Positions 48,868-57,778 of a DNA stretch of 64,000 nucleotides are shown here, in pieces; within the stretch, counting starts at the first letter, position 1; each line of letters starts with the position of its first letter. The position numbers were made by a program, and so were the translations under genes. Where the stretch lies: positions 186,847 to 250,846 of the forward strand of contig NZ_JAGYJH010000006.1 of assembly GCF_018402285.1 (NCBI RefSeq). Reading direction: 5' to 3'. The DNA is from Hyphomonas sp. (GTDB lineage Bacteria; Pseudomonadota; Alphaproteobacteria; Caulobacterales; Hyphomonadaceae). The notes under the pieces were generated by a model. It had not been told where the DNA came from, made no database searches, and saw only the letters and a list, made by a program, of their open reading frames with translations.

Positions 48868-49205
48868 TAACCCTGGTCGTCATCGGGCTCATCCTGCACG
48901 AGCTCGGGACGGACGCTGCCAAGTACGGAGCGCTGAGCGTCCCGGCTGGAAGGGTTTCCCTCAGCTGGCCGAAGGGCAAGGAGCCGGAGAGTGGCGGCGA
49001 AGTTCTTGTTATCGACTGGCAGGAAACCGGAGCCCCGGCGCCGAAGCCATCCCCCGCCACCTCCCGCGGATTTGGCTCGACACTGGTGACCCGCGTCATC
49101 GCCAGCGCCGGCGGACACACGGATATAGAATATCCGGAGACCGGCGCTTTCATTCGCATGACACTTCCGACCGAAATGCTGAACCCGGTAATCGACGTCA
49201 GCTGA
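48855..49205 (+). pseudogene. C-terminal remnant of an HWE/HisKA_2 histidine kinase
   Basis: A frame open from 48855 to TGA 49203-49205 without any plausible start encodes LTLVVIGLILHELGTDAAKY, GALS..., then DWQETGAP and SRGFGSTLVTRVIASAGG. These match the N box (HELxTNAxKYGALS) and the G box (GFGxxLI) of HWE-type ATPase domains. The acceptor His region and everything upstream are gone, replaced by the dapD end and a 16-bp tandem repeat. It is not a copy of the intact HWE kinase at 55687, whose equivalents differ. About 115 residues remain. Confidence 0.75.
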
Positions 49206-49223
49206 AAGGGACGAGGCGGCGCG

Positions 49224-49988
49224 TCAAACGCCCGCCGCAACCAATGCGGCAACATCCCCGCACGCCGCCAGCAGACGCGCCACATCCTGATCGCGCGAAA
49301 GACGGTGATCGCCGTCCTTGATCAGGGTAAGGACGACATCGGGAGAGGTCAGCCGCTCATTGATCTCCAGAGCATGTGGCCAGGGCACATCCGGGTCCTG
49401 CATCCCCTGAAGGATGCGGACCGGGCCATCAAACGTGATCGGCGCGTCGAGGATCTGCCAGCTCCGGCCATCCACGATCAGCGCCCTGGTAATCGGATCC
49501 GGCGTGCCATAGTCTGACGGGCGCATCGTGACGCCCTGCGACATGATCTCTTCCTGCTGTGCCTTGGTAAGGCCAGCCCACATCAACTTCTCGGTGAAGT
49601 CCGGCGCCGGCGCAATCAGCACGAGGCCCTTCACGCGCTCCGGCCGGGCCAGCGCGGCGAGCAGCGCCATCCACCCGCCCATGCTTGATCCCACAAGAAT
49701 GAGCGGGCCTTCGGAATGTGCGTCAATTGCCGCCAGCGTATCCTCCCGCCAGGCGGAAATTGTTCCGTCCTCGAAACGGCCATCTGATTCGCCATGGCCC
49801 GAATAGTCAAACAAAACAGCTCCAAGCCCGGAGTTCCCGGCCCAGGATTTGACCGCCTGCGCCTTGCCGCCAGACATGTCAGACCTGTAGCCGGACAGCC
49901 AGATCAGGGTCGGCCCGCCATTTGCCGGTTCGATTTTTCGGAAAGCGAGCCGGCGGCCCTCGGGTGATGTGAAATATTCCGTTGTCAT
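49224..49988 (-). CDS. Alpha/beta hydrolase
   Basis: 254 aa. Nucleophile elbow ILVGSSMGGWMALLAALARP (Ser about 101), oxyanion region LIWLSGYRSDMSGGKA, AVLFDYSGHGESDGRF, acid about LQGMQDPDVPW and His in IKDGDHRLSRDQD. Cytoplasmic; similar to palmitoyl-protein-thioesterase-like (ABHD10) bacterial proteins, but the substrate is unknown. Divergent from the glycosyltransferases. Confidence 0.88.
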   Translation of the reverse strand: MTTEYFTSPEGRRLAFRKIEPANGGPTLIWLSGYRSDMSGGKAQAVKSWAGNSGLGAVLFDYSGHGESDGRFEDGTISAWREDTLAAIDAHSEGPLILVGSSMGGWMALLAALARPERVKGLVLIAPAPDFTEKLMWAGLTKAQQEEIMSQGVTMRPSDYGTPDPITRALIVDGRSWQILDAPITFDGPVRILQGMQDPDVPWPHALEINERLTSPDVVLTLIKDGDHRLSRDQDVARLLAACGDVAALVAAGV

Positions 49989-50062
49989 AAGGGTTGCCTT
50001 CCGTCATCTCTCTCGCCTGTCAAGCGAGTAGTCAGGGCCGCGTTTTGGGCGAACTTCCGGAT

Positions 50063-51214
50063 ATGAAAAGCAGGGTGATCCTGCAAGTCGCGCCCGAGCT
50101 TTCGGCGGGCGGGGTTGAGCGCACCGTGCTGGAAGTCACCGAGGCCATCGTGGAGGCCGGCGGGCGCGCCCTGCTTGCGAGCCGAGGTGGAAGGCTGGAG
50201 CCGGAGTTCGAGCGCCTTGGCGGCGAACTCTTCCGTATGGATGCAAAAAGCCGCAACCCGCTCACTATCCGGATAAACGAGGGAAAACTACGCAAGATCA
50301 TCCGTGAAGAGAAGGTCGATCTCGTTCACGCCCGCTCCCGCGCGCCTGCCTGGAGCGCGTATGGTGCTGCAAACGCAGAAGGCGTGCCCTTCGTTACAAC
50401 CTATCACGGCGCCTATTCCGGCACCTCCGGCCTCAAGCGCGCCTATAATTCGGTGATGGCAAAGGGCGACCTCGTCATCGCCAATTCCAACTGGATCGCG
50501 GCCCATATCCGCGAGGTCCACGAAACCCCGGCCGAAAAAATCATCACCATCCCACGCGGGGTGGACCTTGCCGTGTTTGATCCCAAGGCCGTTCCCAAGG
50601 CCCGTGTCGATGCCATCCGCGACAGCTGGAGCCTCCTGAGCGATCCGCGCCTCACCCTGCTGCTGCCCGGCCGCCTCACCGAGTGGAAAGGGCAGGGCCT
50701 CGCCATCGATGCCTTCGCCTCCCTTGCGCCGGACGAGCGCGCCGGCATGGTACTGGTGCTTGCCGGTGATCCGCAGGGGCGCGACCACTATGTCGACCAG
50801 CTCCAGCACAAGATCACCGCGATGGACCTGGAAGACGCCATCCGTATCGTCCCTCACATCTCCGACATGGCCGCGGCCTATCTCGCCTCCGACATCGTGC
50901 TTGCCCCCTCTATCCGCCCGGAGGCCTTTGGCCGGGTGGCAGCCGAAGCAGCCGCCATGGAGCGCCCGGTGATCGTCTCTGACCATGGCGGCGGGCGCGA
51001 AACCGTCATCGAATACGAGACCGGCGCGCGGGTTGCGCCCGGCGACGCCAATGCCCTTTCCGGGGCGCTGCGGGCCATGATCGGGCTTGGTCCCACGGTG
51101 CGCGCGGCCATGGGCTCTGCCGGCCGGGCCCATGTCATGCGCCATTTCTCCAAGAGGGGGCTTCAGACGGCGACACTGACCGTCTATAAGCGCCTGTTGG
51201 AGAAGGGGAATTGA
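50063..51214 (+). CDS. Glycosyltransferase family 4
   Basis: 383 aa from the ATG at 50063 (MKSRVILQVAPELSAGGVER); an upstream TTG at 49994 adds 23 unlikely residues. GT-B fold: N-terminal donor-independent domain with FVTTYHGAYSGTSGLKRAYN, C-terminal LLPGRLTEWKGQGLAIDAFA and the nucleotide-sugar motif RPEAFGRVAAEAAAMERPVI. Probably acts on LPS core or another surface glycan. 4 bp before the next gene. Confidence 0.88.
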   Translation: MKSRVILQVAPELSAGGVERTVLEVTEAIVEAGGRALLASRGGRLEPEFERLGGELFRMDAKSRNPLTIRINEGKLRKIIREEKVDLVHARSRAPAWSAYGAANAEGVPFVTTYHGAYSGTSGLKRAYNSVMAKGDLVIANSNWIAAHIREVHETPAEKIITIPRGVDLAVFDPKAVPKARVDAIRDSWSLLSDPRLTLLLPGRLTEWKGQGLAIDAFASLAPDERAGMVLVLAGDPQGRDHYVDQLQHKITAMDLEDAIRIVPHISDMAAAYLASDIVLAPSIRPEAFGRVAAEAAAMERPVIVSDHGGGRETVIEYETGARVAPGDANALSGALRAMIGLGPTVRAAMGSAGRAHVMRHFSKRGLQTATLTVYKRLLEKGN

Positions 51215-51218
51215 TCAC

Positions 51219-52256
51219 TTGTCGAGCGCGCGCGGAGACGCCGCCAGCCCGGTAAATCCCGGTGTCAGGGCGAAGGAAGTGCTGGTCATCAAGCTCAGCG
51301 CGCTGGGAGACTTTGTCCTGGCGCTCGGGGCCATGCGCGCCGTACGCGAATTCCACCCCTCGGCCCGGATCACGCTTCTGACGACCCCGCCCTTTGAAGA
51401 GTTCGCCAGAACGTGCCCGTATTTCGACGTGATCGAAACCGACGGACGGCCAGAAGGCCTCAAAGCCACCAACGCGCTGCTTTCCCGCCTGCGCAGGGCA
51501 AAATTCGATATAATTTATGATTTCCAGACCAGCGGGCGCACGAAGAACTACTTCTCCGTCCTCTCGCGCGGGGGCAAGACGCCGCTCTGGTCAGGCCATC
51601 ATGAGAAGGCCGCCTTCTACCACGATAACCCCGCCCGCGGCGGCATGCACTCGATCGACCGGCTGGCCGAACAGCTCGAAGTTGCCGGGGTCGCGCCCCA
51701 GGGCCGCTGGCTCGGCAAAACCAAGCCCGTCCCGGATCTTGGCTGGGTGCGGCCCAAGCTCGGCGACCCGCCGCGCCTCAGCCCGGCCTATTTCGGCATC
51801 CAGAAACCCTACATGCTGCTCATCCCCGGCGCTTCGGAACACCGCGAAGCCAAGCGCTGGCCGATCGAGAACTATGCCGAACTCGCCCGGCGCATCGCCG
51901 ACGCCGGCATCACGCCGGTGGTCCTGGGCGGCAAGGCCGAAGGCAACATTGCCCAGGAACTGGTAAAGCGCGAACCCCGCGTCAAAAGCCTCGTTACCCG
52001 CACCGACCTTTTCCAGATCGTCACCCTGGCCGAAACCGCCCTCTTCGTTGTCGGCAACGACACCGGCCCGATGCACATGGCAACGCTCGCCGGCGCACCC
52101 GGTATCGCCCTCTTTGCCCTCACCGAAAGCAACCCCGACCATTCGGCTCCCCGCGGCCCCAATACCGTCATCGTCAACTCCGCCCCGACGCTGAAGGAGC
52201 TCTCGGTCGACGACGTCTGGCAATCGGTTCGCGCCCTCGGCGTCCTGCCGGGCTGA
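51219..52256 (+). CDS. Glycosyltransferase family 9 (heptosyltransferase type)
   Basis: 345 aa from a TTG at 51219; no ATG precedes the conserved LVIKLSALGDFVLALGAMRA. Family landmarks: IPGASEHREAKRWPIENYAE and VGNDTGPMHMATLAGAPGIA (donor site). Similar to ADP-heptose:LPS heptosyltransferases, though substrate is not provable. Follows the GT4 gene by 4 bp. Confidence 0.88.
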   Translation: MSSARGDAASPVNPGVRAKEVLVIKLSALGDFVLALGAMRAVREFHPSARITLLTTPPFEEFARTCPYFDVIETDGRPEGLKATNALLSRLRRAKFDIIYDFQTSGRTKNYFSVLSRGGKTPLWSGHHEKAAFYHDNPARGGMHSIDRLAEQLEVAGVAPQGRWLGKTKPVPDLGWVRPKLGDPPRLSPAYFGIQKPYMLLIPGASEHREAKRWPIENYAELARRIADAGITPVVLGGKAEGNIAQELVKREPRVKSLVTRTDLFQIVTLAETALFVVGNDTGPMHMATLAGAPGIALFALTESNPDHSAPRGPNTVIVNSAPTLKELSVDDVWQSVRALGVLPG

Positions 52257-52283
52257 CACAGCTTATCCACGGGATAAGTCCGC

Positions 52284-54800
52284 CTAGTCCGCGTCGCAGA
52301 ACCAGCAGTCTTCGGTCTGGCCCATGGCGCCGGTCATCGATCCGATGGGGGCTCCGGCGGGGGCAGGGGGCGCCGGGCGCAGGATCGAGGCGGGCAGGTC
52401 GTCGCCCGCCAGATGCTTGCCGATCATGTCCGCAAGTGACCGCGAAGTGTCCGGATCTGGCCGGAATTGTCCTCTTTTTGGCGCGGAAAGGCGCGTCTGG
52501 AGACCGGAAAGGTAACCATCTGTCACGGCTTTGACGCCCGTTGACGCGCTTTCATGGCGCGACAGCGCGATCAGATCGGCCACAAAGCGCGTCTGCACGA
52601 TCTGCCCGAGCGCGGCGAGGCGCGGGTTTTTCTCTTCAGCAAAGACAGAAGCCTCCAGCGCGCCGATCACTTCCTTCAGCGTCAGGGCGTCCGGCCCCCG
52701 CTGTTCATACGCCATCAGCCGGTTGGCGCGGGCCGGATCGAGCACCGCAGATAGCGTCAAACCTGCAGCAATCTCTGCAGAAGCGGCCAGATCGAACACG
52801 GGCCCGGTCCGGTTAGGGAAAAGCTCCTCGATGCTGGCGCCGCCCGCATAGCCGGTATCGCCGGGGGTCAGGTAGTTCAGCGTCTCGTCCGACAGGTCCA
52901 GCGCTGCCGGCTTCAGTGTCTTCACAAGGGCTTGCAGCGCCCGGCGCTGCTCGGCAGGGGCCACCGGAACGGCCGGCGCCTCGTCTTGTCCCTTTATCCT
53001 GTACCGGAACTCCAGCCCGCCAATGCTCTTGGCTGCGGCCTCCACCTGATAGCGGTGGTAAAGATAGATCGGCACGATGACAGCGTTGAGCTCCGACATC
53101 GCCCGCCCGTCAGCGAGCGCTCCGGGGCCAAAACCCTCCAGCGCAATCCGGCGGACTTCCATCACCTCATCCAGCATCGCGATGGGGTCTGCGCCATTGT
53201 CCCAGACCGCGCCGAAGGGGTGGCCTGTGTCCTTGCTGCGGGCATGGTCGTCGGAGACAAAGCGCAGGCCCGCGCCATAGGCCTCCTCCACCATCCGGTT
53301 GAGCGCGGGCAGGTTATCCCCGCCTTCCGGGAACTGGCCGTAGAGCCATTTCACCGTGAACACGTCCCAGGCGCCAAGGCCGGACGCATAAGCATCGCTA
53401 AAGTCGAGCCCGCCGCCATCCGAAGGCCGCACATACGGCGCCGGGTAATCCATCACCGAAGCCCGGTCATTCGTGCTGGCGGCGAAATTGTGCGCAAAAC
53501 CAAGGGTATGGCCCACTTCATGCGCCGAGAGCTGGCGGATGCGCGCGAGCGACACCTCCACCGGATCATCCGCCGCCCCGGTGCCCGTTCTCGCTGCGCC
53601 TGCCAGGCCTTCAAAGATCATCCGGTCCTGGCGCACCCGCTGCGATCCGAGGATGACGTTCGCCTTGAGGATCTCCCCCGTGCGCGGGTCCATCACGCTG
53701 CCACCATAGGACCAGCCGCGCGTCTGGCGGTGCACCCAGTTGATGACATTGTAGCGAACGTCCAGCGGATGGACGCCCTCGGGCAGGACCTCCACCCGGT
53801 AGGCGTCTTCAAAGCCCGCCGCTTCAAAGCCCTCGCCCCACCAGGCTGCTCCTTCAATCAGCGCGTCACGGATTTCCTCCGGTGCGCCATTGTCGACATA
53901 GAAGACGATCGGTTCCTTCACCGGGCCGGAGGCAGCGGCCGGGTCCACCCGTTCCAGCCGCATGCGGGGCGAAAAGCGCGAGACGAGCGGGGCGCCCAGC
54001 GGCGCGGAGAAATCGTGATAGCCCATGCCGATGCTGGCGGTGCGCTGGTCAAACAGGCGCGGCGTGTAGGCGTCATCCGGCAGGCGCACGAAGGAATGGT
54101 GGAGCACCAGGGTTATCGCGCGGGCGTCGGCGGCCGTCGCATAGGTCTGCGCGTTGGGCTTGGCGGTCTCGAAGGTCAGGAACGCGTCGATCTCGGCATT
54201 GTCCGGGAAGGAGAGGACGCCGGCGGGGTCGGGCATCGAACGGTCTGCGGCGAGGCGATAGTCGCCGGCATCCTTGCCATGTTTCAGCGCGCTGGCGATG
54301 TCGCCCGCGTCGCGCGTGAGGAAGCCGGAAAGGTCGATCAGCAGCTTGCCGTCTGTACTCGTCGCTTCGATGCCGGTGGACCAGAGGAAAGAGCTCGCAA
54401 AGCTCTGGCGTACGGAGCGTTCCTCATCACTGCGGCCCGATGTGGCACGGTATTTCCAGTTTTCGGTCTCGGCGACCACCTTGCCGCCGATCTTGCGGAA
54501 GCGGACAATATCCCCGGAAGAGGCGTTGCCCCGGTCGAGCCCGATGGGGTTGGAGCCAAGCCCGGCGGTCAGTCCCGTGGAGTAGATGAAGCGGACCGAG
54601 ACGCCGTCCGGGTCCGGCGCGGGAAGGGCGGCGAATACCTTGCCGGCTGCCTCGTCCACATAAAGCTCAAGAAAGCCGGGCTTTGCCTCAAGGCTCTCGA
54701 CCTTCCCGGCGAAGGAGACAGGCGCCTCCGGCTTGGCCTGCGCGAGGGCCGGGCCAGACAGGATCAGACAGGCGGCAGCAAGGATTGCGTCAAGTTTCAT
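52284..54800 (-). CDS. Exported zinc metalloprotease (DUF5117/DUF4953 type)
   Basis: 838 aa. Signal peptide (LDAILAAACLILSGPALAQA). N-terminal DUF5117-like beta part (about 30-200), then a peptidase with HEVGHTLGFAHN (about residue 432), the extended HExxHxxGxxHN zincin motif, and SVMDYPAPYV (Met-turn region). The C-terminal 300 residues are helical. The protein ends CWFCDAD with two cysteines. Large periplasmic or secreted metallopeptidases of this kind are common in Bacteroidetes and marine alphaproteobacteria. Confidence 0.9.
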   Translation of the reverse strand: MKLDAILAAACLILSGPALAQAKPEAPVSFAGKVESLEAKPGFLELYVDEAAGKVFAALPAPDPDGVSVRFIYSTGLTAGLGSNPIGLDRGNASSGDIVRFRKIGGKVVAETENWKYRATSGRSDEERSVRQSFASSFLWSTGIEATSTDGKLLIDLSGFLTRDAGDIASALKHGKDAGDYRLAADRSMPDPAGVLSFPDNAEIDAFLTFETAKPNAQTYATAADARAITLVLHHSFVRLPDDAYTPRLFDQRTASIGMGYHDFSAPLGAPLVSRFSPRMRLERVDPAAASGPVKEPIVFYVDNGAPEEIRDALIEGAAWWGEGFEAAGFEDAYRVEVLPEGVHPLDVRYNVINWVHRQTRGWSYGGSVMDPRTGEILKANVILGSQRVRQDRMIFEGLAGAARTGTGAADDPVEVSLARIRQLSAHEVGHTLGFAHNFAASTNDRASVMDYPAPYVRPSDGGGLDFSDAYASGLGAWDVFTVKWLYGQFPEGGDNLPALNRMVEEAYGAGLRFVSDDHARSKDTGHPFGAVWDNGADPIAMLDEVMEVRRIALEGFGPGALADGRAMSELNAVIVPIYLYHRYQVEAAAKSIGGLEFRYRIKGQDEAPAVPVAPAEQRRALQALVKTLKPAALDLSDETLNYLTPGDTGYAGGASIEELFPNRTGPVFDLAASAEIAAGLTLSAVLDPARANRLMAYEQRGPDALTLKEVIGALEASVFAEEKNPRLAALGQIVQTRFVADLIALSRHESASTGVKAVTDGYLSGLQTRLSAPKRGQFRPDPDTSRSLADMIGKHLAGDDLPASILRPAPPAPAGAPIGSMTGAMGQTEDCWFCDAD

Positions 54801-54922
54801 GGCAGGGCCCCCGGGGCAGTTTCGATTGCCCAGCGATTAAAGCCATCTTGACCGCAAGAGCAATGAAGGGGCCCAACATTGGCAGTTGCATTGCCTGGCG
54901 GCGGCTGCCAAAGCCTCGCGCC

Positions 54923-54951
54923 TTGAAGATTGCCCCGAACACAGGCATATT
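54923..54951 (+). promoter_or_regulatory. Predicted infC promoter
   Basis: TTGAAG and CATATT spaced by 17 bp, ending 36 bp before the infC start. Moderate match only. Confidence 0.4.
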
Positions 54952-54986
54952 CCGGCAACTTTCTGAGCAACCATAGGAGATCTCCC

Positions 54987-55529
54987 ATAGCTCGCAGACC
55001 TGAAGCCGATGCGCCGCCCAAGAAACAGGCTGGCCCCCGCATCAACGAAGAAATCCGCGCCGCAAAGGTGCTGCTGATTGACGAGAATGGCGAGAAACAG
55101 GGCGTGATGCCGCTGGCCGCTGCGCTTGACGCGGCCCGGGAAGCGGCGATGGACCTCGTCGAGGTCTCCGCCGGCCAGGAAATTCCGGTCGTGAAAATCC
55201 TCGATTACGGCAAGCTGCGCTTTGAAGAGCGCAAGAAGAAAGCCGCAGCCCGGAAGAAGCAGAGGTCTTCCGAACTGAAAGAGATCAAGGTCCGCCCGAA
55301 CATCGACACGCATGATTATGATGTAAAGGCCCGCGCCATCCACCGCTTCTTCGAAGAAGGCGACAAGGTGAAGATCACCCTGCGCTTCCGCGGCCGCGAG
55401 ATGGCCCACCAGCATCTCGGCATGGAACTGCTCGAGAAGATGAAGAAGGATTTCGAGGAGATCGCCAAGGTCGAACTCGAGCCCAAGCTCGAAGGCAAGC
55501 AGATGACTATGGTGCTGGCGCCGCGCTAG
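54987..55529 (+). CDS. infC: Translation initiation factor IF-3, AUA start
   Basis: 180 aa starting at ATA (54987-54989), the codon at correct distance (6 nt) after AGGAG in TAGGAGATCTCCC. No ATG, GTG or TTG is available at this spacing. The protein then reads [20 protein letters not shown], with [20 protein letters not shown] and [20 protein letters not shown]. Start discrimination by IF3 against non-AUG codons is the known autoregulation of infC (E. coli uses AUU), so AUA here should behave likewise. A strong terminator follows. Confidence 0.92.
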   Translation: MARRPEADAPPKKQAGPRINEEIRAAKVLLIDENGEKQGVMPLAAALDAAREAAMDLVEVSAGQEIPVVKILDYGKLRFEERKKKAAARKKQRSSELKEIKVRPNIDTHDYDVKARAIHRFFEEGDKVKITLRFRGREMAHQHLGMELLEKMKKDFEEIAKVELEPKLEGKQMTMVLAPR

Positions 55530-55552
55530 CGCCGAGCCCTTCGTGCTGTTTG

Positions 55553-55587
55553 AAAAGCCCCCGCCTGGCGGGGGCTTTTTGCTTTTT
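55553..55587 (+). terminator. Intrinsic terminator after infC
   Basis: AAAAGCCCCCGCC, 2-nt turn, GGCGGGGGCTTTTTGCTTTTTT. It separates infC from the HWE kinase and rpmI-rplT, which are usually part of one operon in other bacteria. Confidence 0.92.
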
Positions 55588-55686
55588 TGGCTGTGGGAGG
55601 CGGTCTTTGCCCAGGATCTTCCGTATGGATTCAAAGCTGACTCGACGAGCCAAACCATGCAAAGGTCTGCCGGAGGAGGCTCATCT

Positions 55687-56688
55687 ATGAAGCCTGGCCA
55701 GTCAGATCAGTCGGTCTGGAACGAAAAACGTCTGCGATTTGCCATTGAAGGCGCCGGGGTCGCACTCTGGGCCTGGAACGTCGATACGGATGAACTCATT
55801 CTTGATGAGTGCGGCTGCGACATGTGGGGTGTGCTGCGCGATAAGCAGGTAACCTTCGAAGATCTCTCCGCCCATATCCATCCCGCTGATCGCGACCGGG
55901 TAGGGGCCGCGTTTGCCGCCAGCCGCGCAGCAATCGGGCAATACGAGATCGATTTCCGTATTCTTGTCGGGGATGAAGTCCGATGGATTTCCGCGCGCGG
56001 GCAGGGCGAAGATGACGGCATGGTCGACCGCACGATGTTCGGTATCTTTCTGAACGTCACCGGCCGCAAGCAGGCCGAGGAAAGCAATGAACTCCTCGCC
56101 GGAGAGATGAGCCACCGGGTGAAGAACCTTCTGGCCATTGCCTCGGGCCTGACATCGATCACGTCCCGGTCAGCGTCTTCCACCGAAGACATGGCAAAGC
56201 AGCTTACCAACCGCCTCACGGCGCTGGGGCGCGCGCATGATCTGGTCCGCCCGCTTCCCGGTCACGCCAAGACCGATGCGCTGCTCGGCGACCTCCTGTC
56301 CGTTTTGCTTGCGCCTTACGATGATCTTGGTGCGTTCAGCGGGCGTATCCGGGTTTCCGTTCCGCGCATGGGGGTGGGCGCCGCGTCCGCGACTACGCTT
56401 TCGCTGGTTATCCACGAACTGGCGACCAATTCGCTCAAATACGGCGCGCTTTCCTGCGAGACCGGCACGCTGGACGTGTCTTCAACCAGCCATGAAGGGG
56501 AAGTCGTCGTCGTGTGGACCGAGAGGGGCGGCCCGCCGGTTGAAACGCCGACAGGGCAGGGCGGCTTTGGCAGCAAGCTCATAAACCGGGCCATGTCGAT
56601 GCAGCTGGGCGGCACACTCAGCTTCGACTGGGCCGCAGAAGGTGTTGTGGTCACCCTGAAGATGGACCGGGAGAGCCTGGAGCGCTGA
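55687..56688 (+). CDS. PAS-HWE histidine kinase
   Basis: 333 aa from the ATG at 55687 with GGAGGAGG upstream; a longer frame to 55543 reads through the terminator. PAS domain about 15-130 (RLRFAIEGAGVALWAWNVDT), then the HWE core: acceptor His in EMSHRVKNLLAIASGLTSIT, VIHELATNSLKYGALS (N box) and QGGFGSKLINRAM (G box). It has no membrane segment, so it is a cytoplasmic sensor of the alphaproteobacterial stress/light type. No PhyR or EcfG partner adjoins it; it is inserted between infC and rpmI. Confidence 0.9.
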   Translation: MKPGQSDQSVWNEKRLRFAIEGAGVALWAWNVDTDELILDECGCDMWGVLRDKQVTFEDLSAHIHPADRDRVGAAFAASRAAIGQYEIDFRILVGDEVRWISARGQGEDDGMVDRTMFGIFLNVTGRKQAEESNELLAGEMSHRVKNLLAIASGLTSITSRSASSTEDMAKQLTNRLTALGRAHDLVRPLPGHAKTDALLGDLLSVLLAPYDDLGAFSGRIRVSVPRMGVGAASATTLSLVIHELATNSLKYGALSCETGTLDVSSTSHEGEVVVVWTERGGPPVETPTGQGGFGSKLINRAMSMQLGGTLSFDWAAEGVVVTLKMDRESLER

Positions 56689-56841
56689 AATGATGGGGCG
56701 CCTTCACACGCCCCCTTGATTCCTTGCTCCGCCTCCGCCATAAGCCGCCACTTCCGGACTTTGGGGCGACGGCATTGCCCCCTGTCCGTATGTCCTGGGC
56801 CGCCAGATCTGGTGTGAGCTCTACAGATCAAGGAGACAAAG

Positions 56842-57042
56842 ATGCCGAAGATGAAGACCAAGAAGGCCGCTGCAAAGCGCTTCAAAATCACAGCAACGGG
56901 CAAGCTCAAGCACGGCGTCGCTGGCAAGCGTCACCGCCTGATGAGCCATAACGCGAAATACATCCGCCAGAACCGCGGCACGTCCGTCGGCGCCAAGGCA
57001 GATGAAGCCCGCGTGAAAAAGTACTTGCCCTACGGCCTCTGA
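56842..57042 (+). CDS. rpmI: 50S ribosomal protein L35
   Basis: 66 aa, typical (MPKMKTKKAAAKRFKITATG to EARVKKYLPYGL). AAGGAG 8 nt before the ATG. Transcribed with rplT, 58 bp downstream. Confidence 0.97.
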   Translation: MPKMKTKKAAAKRFKITATGKLKHGVAGKRHRLMSHNAKYIRQNRGTSVGAKADEARVKKYLPYGL

Positions 57043-57100
57043 GGCTGGGCATATCCCATATAACCCGTTGATTTTGAACACTTTCTGACAGGAGGCCACC

Positions 57101-57463
57101 ATGCCCCGTTCCCGCGCCAAAGTACCCGCCCACGCCCGCCACAAGAAAATCATCAAGCAGGCCAAGGGCTTCCGTGGCCGCCGCAAGAATACTTTCTCCA
57201 ACGCCGCTGCTGCTGTCTGGAAAGCCGGCGAGTATGCGTATGTTGGCCGCAAGGTTAAGAAGCGCTCGTTCCGCTCGCTCTGGATCCAGCGCATCAACGC
57301 GGCTGTCCGCATCCATGACGAGAACCTGAACTATTCGACCTTCATCAACGGCCTGACCAAAGCCGGCATCGAAGTTGACCGCAAAGTGATGGCCGATCTC
57401 GCCGTGCGCGAGCCGGAAGCCTTTGGTGCCCTCGTTGCCCAGGCCAAAGCAGCGCTCGCTTAA
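57101..57463 (+). CDS. rplT: 50S ribosomal protein L20
   Basis: 120 aa: [40 protein letters not shown] and [20 protein letters not shown] mark L20. AGGAGG upstream. The unrecognised 53-aa basic gene follows after 21 bp. Confidence 0.97.
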
Positions 57464-57484
57464 TCCGAACCGGAGAGACCTCAG

Positions 57485-57646
57485 ATGTCTAAATCACCCA
57501 GCGCCGTTCTTGATGCCGGCAAAAAGCCCCGCGTAAAGCGCCGTAACGCAAAATGGACCGGTAACCTCGCGAAACGCGCGAAGATCAAGATTTTTGGCAA
57601 CACCAAGCGCGCACGCCTTGCTCGCAAGAAGGCTGCGCGCGCCTGA
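57485..57646 (+). CDS. 53-aa basic protein in the ribosomal operon, unrecognised
   Basis: Begins 21 bp after rplT with GGAGAG upstream of the ATG. About 20 of 53 residues are Lys or Arg, with only one acidic residue: MSKSPSAVLDAGKKPRVKRR, NAKWTGNLAKRAKIKIFGNT, KRARLARKKAARA. It looks like a ribosomal or rRNA-associated protein, but does not match L34, L35, S21 or other small ones I know. It ends before a transcription terminator ahead of pheS, so it belongs to the rpmI-rplT unit. Function unknown. Confidence 0.7.
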   Translation: MSKSPSAVLDAGKKPRVKRRNAKWTGNLAKRAKIKIFGNTKRARLARKKAARA

Positions 57647-57678
57647 TACGGCGCCCCGGCCTCGCCTCGTTTCCTGAG

Positions 57679-57709
57679 ACGCCCGTGGGTTCCTGCCCGC
57701 GGGCGTTTT
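57679..57709 (+). terminator. Intrinsic terminator/attenuator before pheS
   Basis: ACGCCCGTGGG, loop TTCCTG, CCCGCGGGCGT followed by TTT. It lies 33 bp after the 53-aa gene and about 70 bp before pheS. It could be a pheST attenuator or just the end of the ribosomal unit; no obvious phenylalanine leader peptide was seen. Confidence 0.75.
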
Positions 57710-57778
57710 GCTGATTGCCTCGCCCTTGCCTGAGCGACTAGAAAGCCGCGACGGTCCGACCTGAAAGGGAAATTCCAA

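Noticed and set aside
52932-54851. 639-aa open frame opposite the zinc metalloprotease
   Set aside because: Mirror frame of a strongly supported gene; no motif or ribosome-binding site.
54930-55529. infC starting at 54930
   Set aside because: Would need a start without ribosome-binding site and adds residues before the normal IF3 N-terminus.
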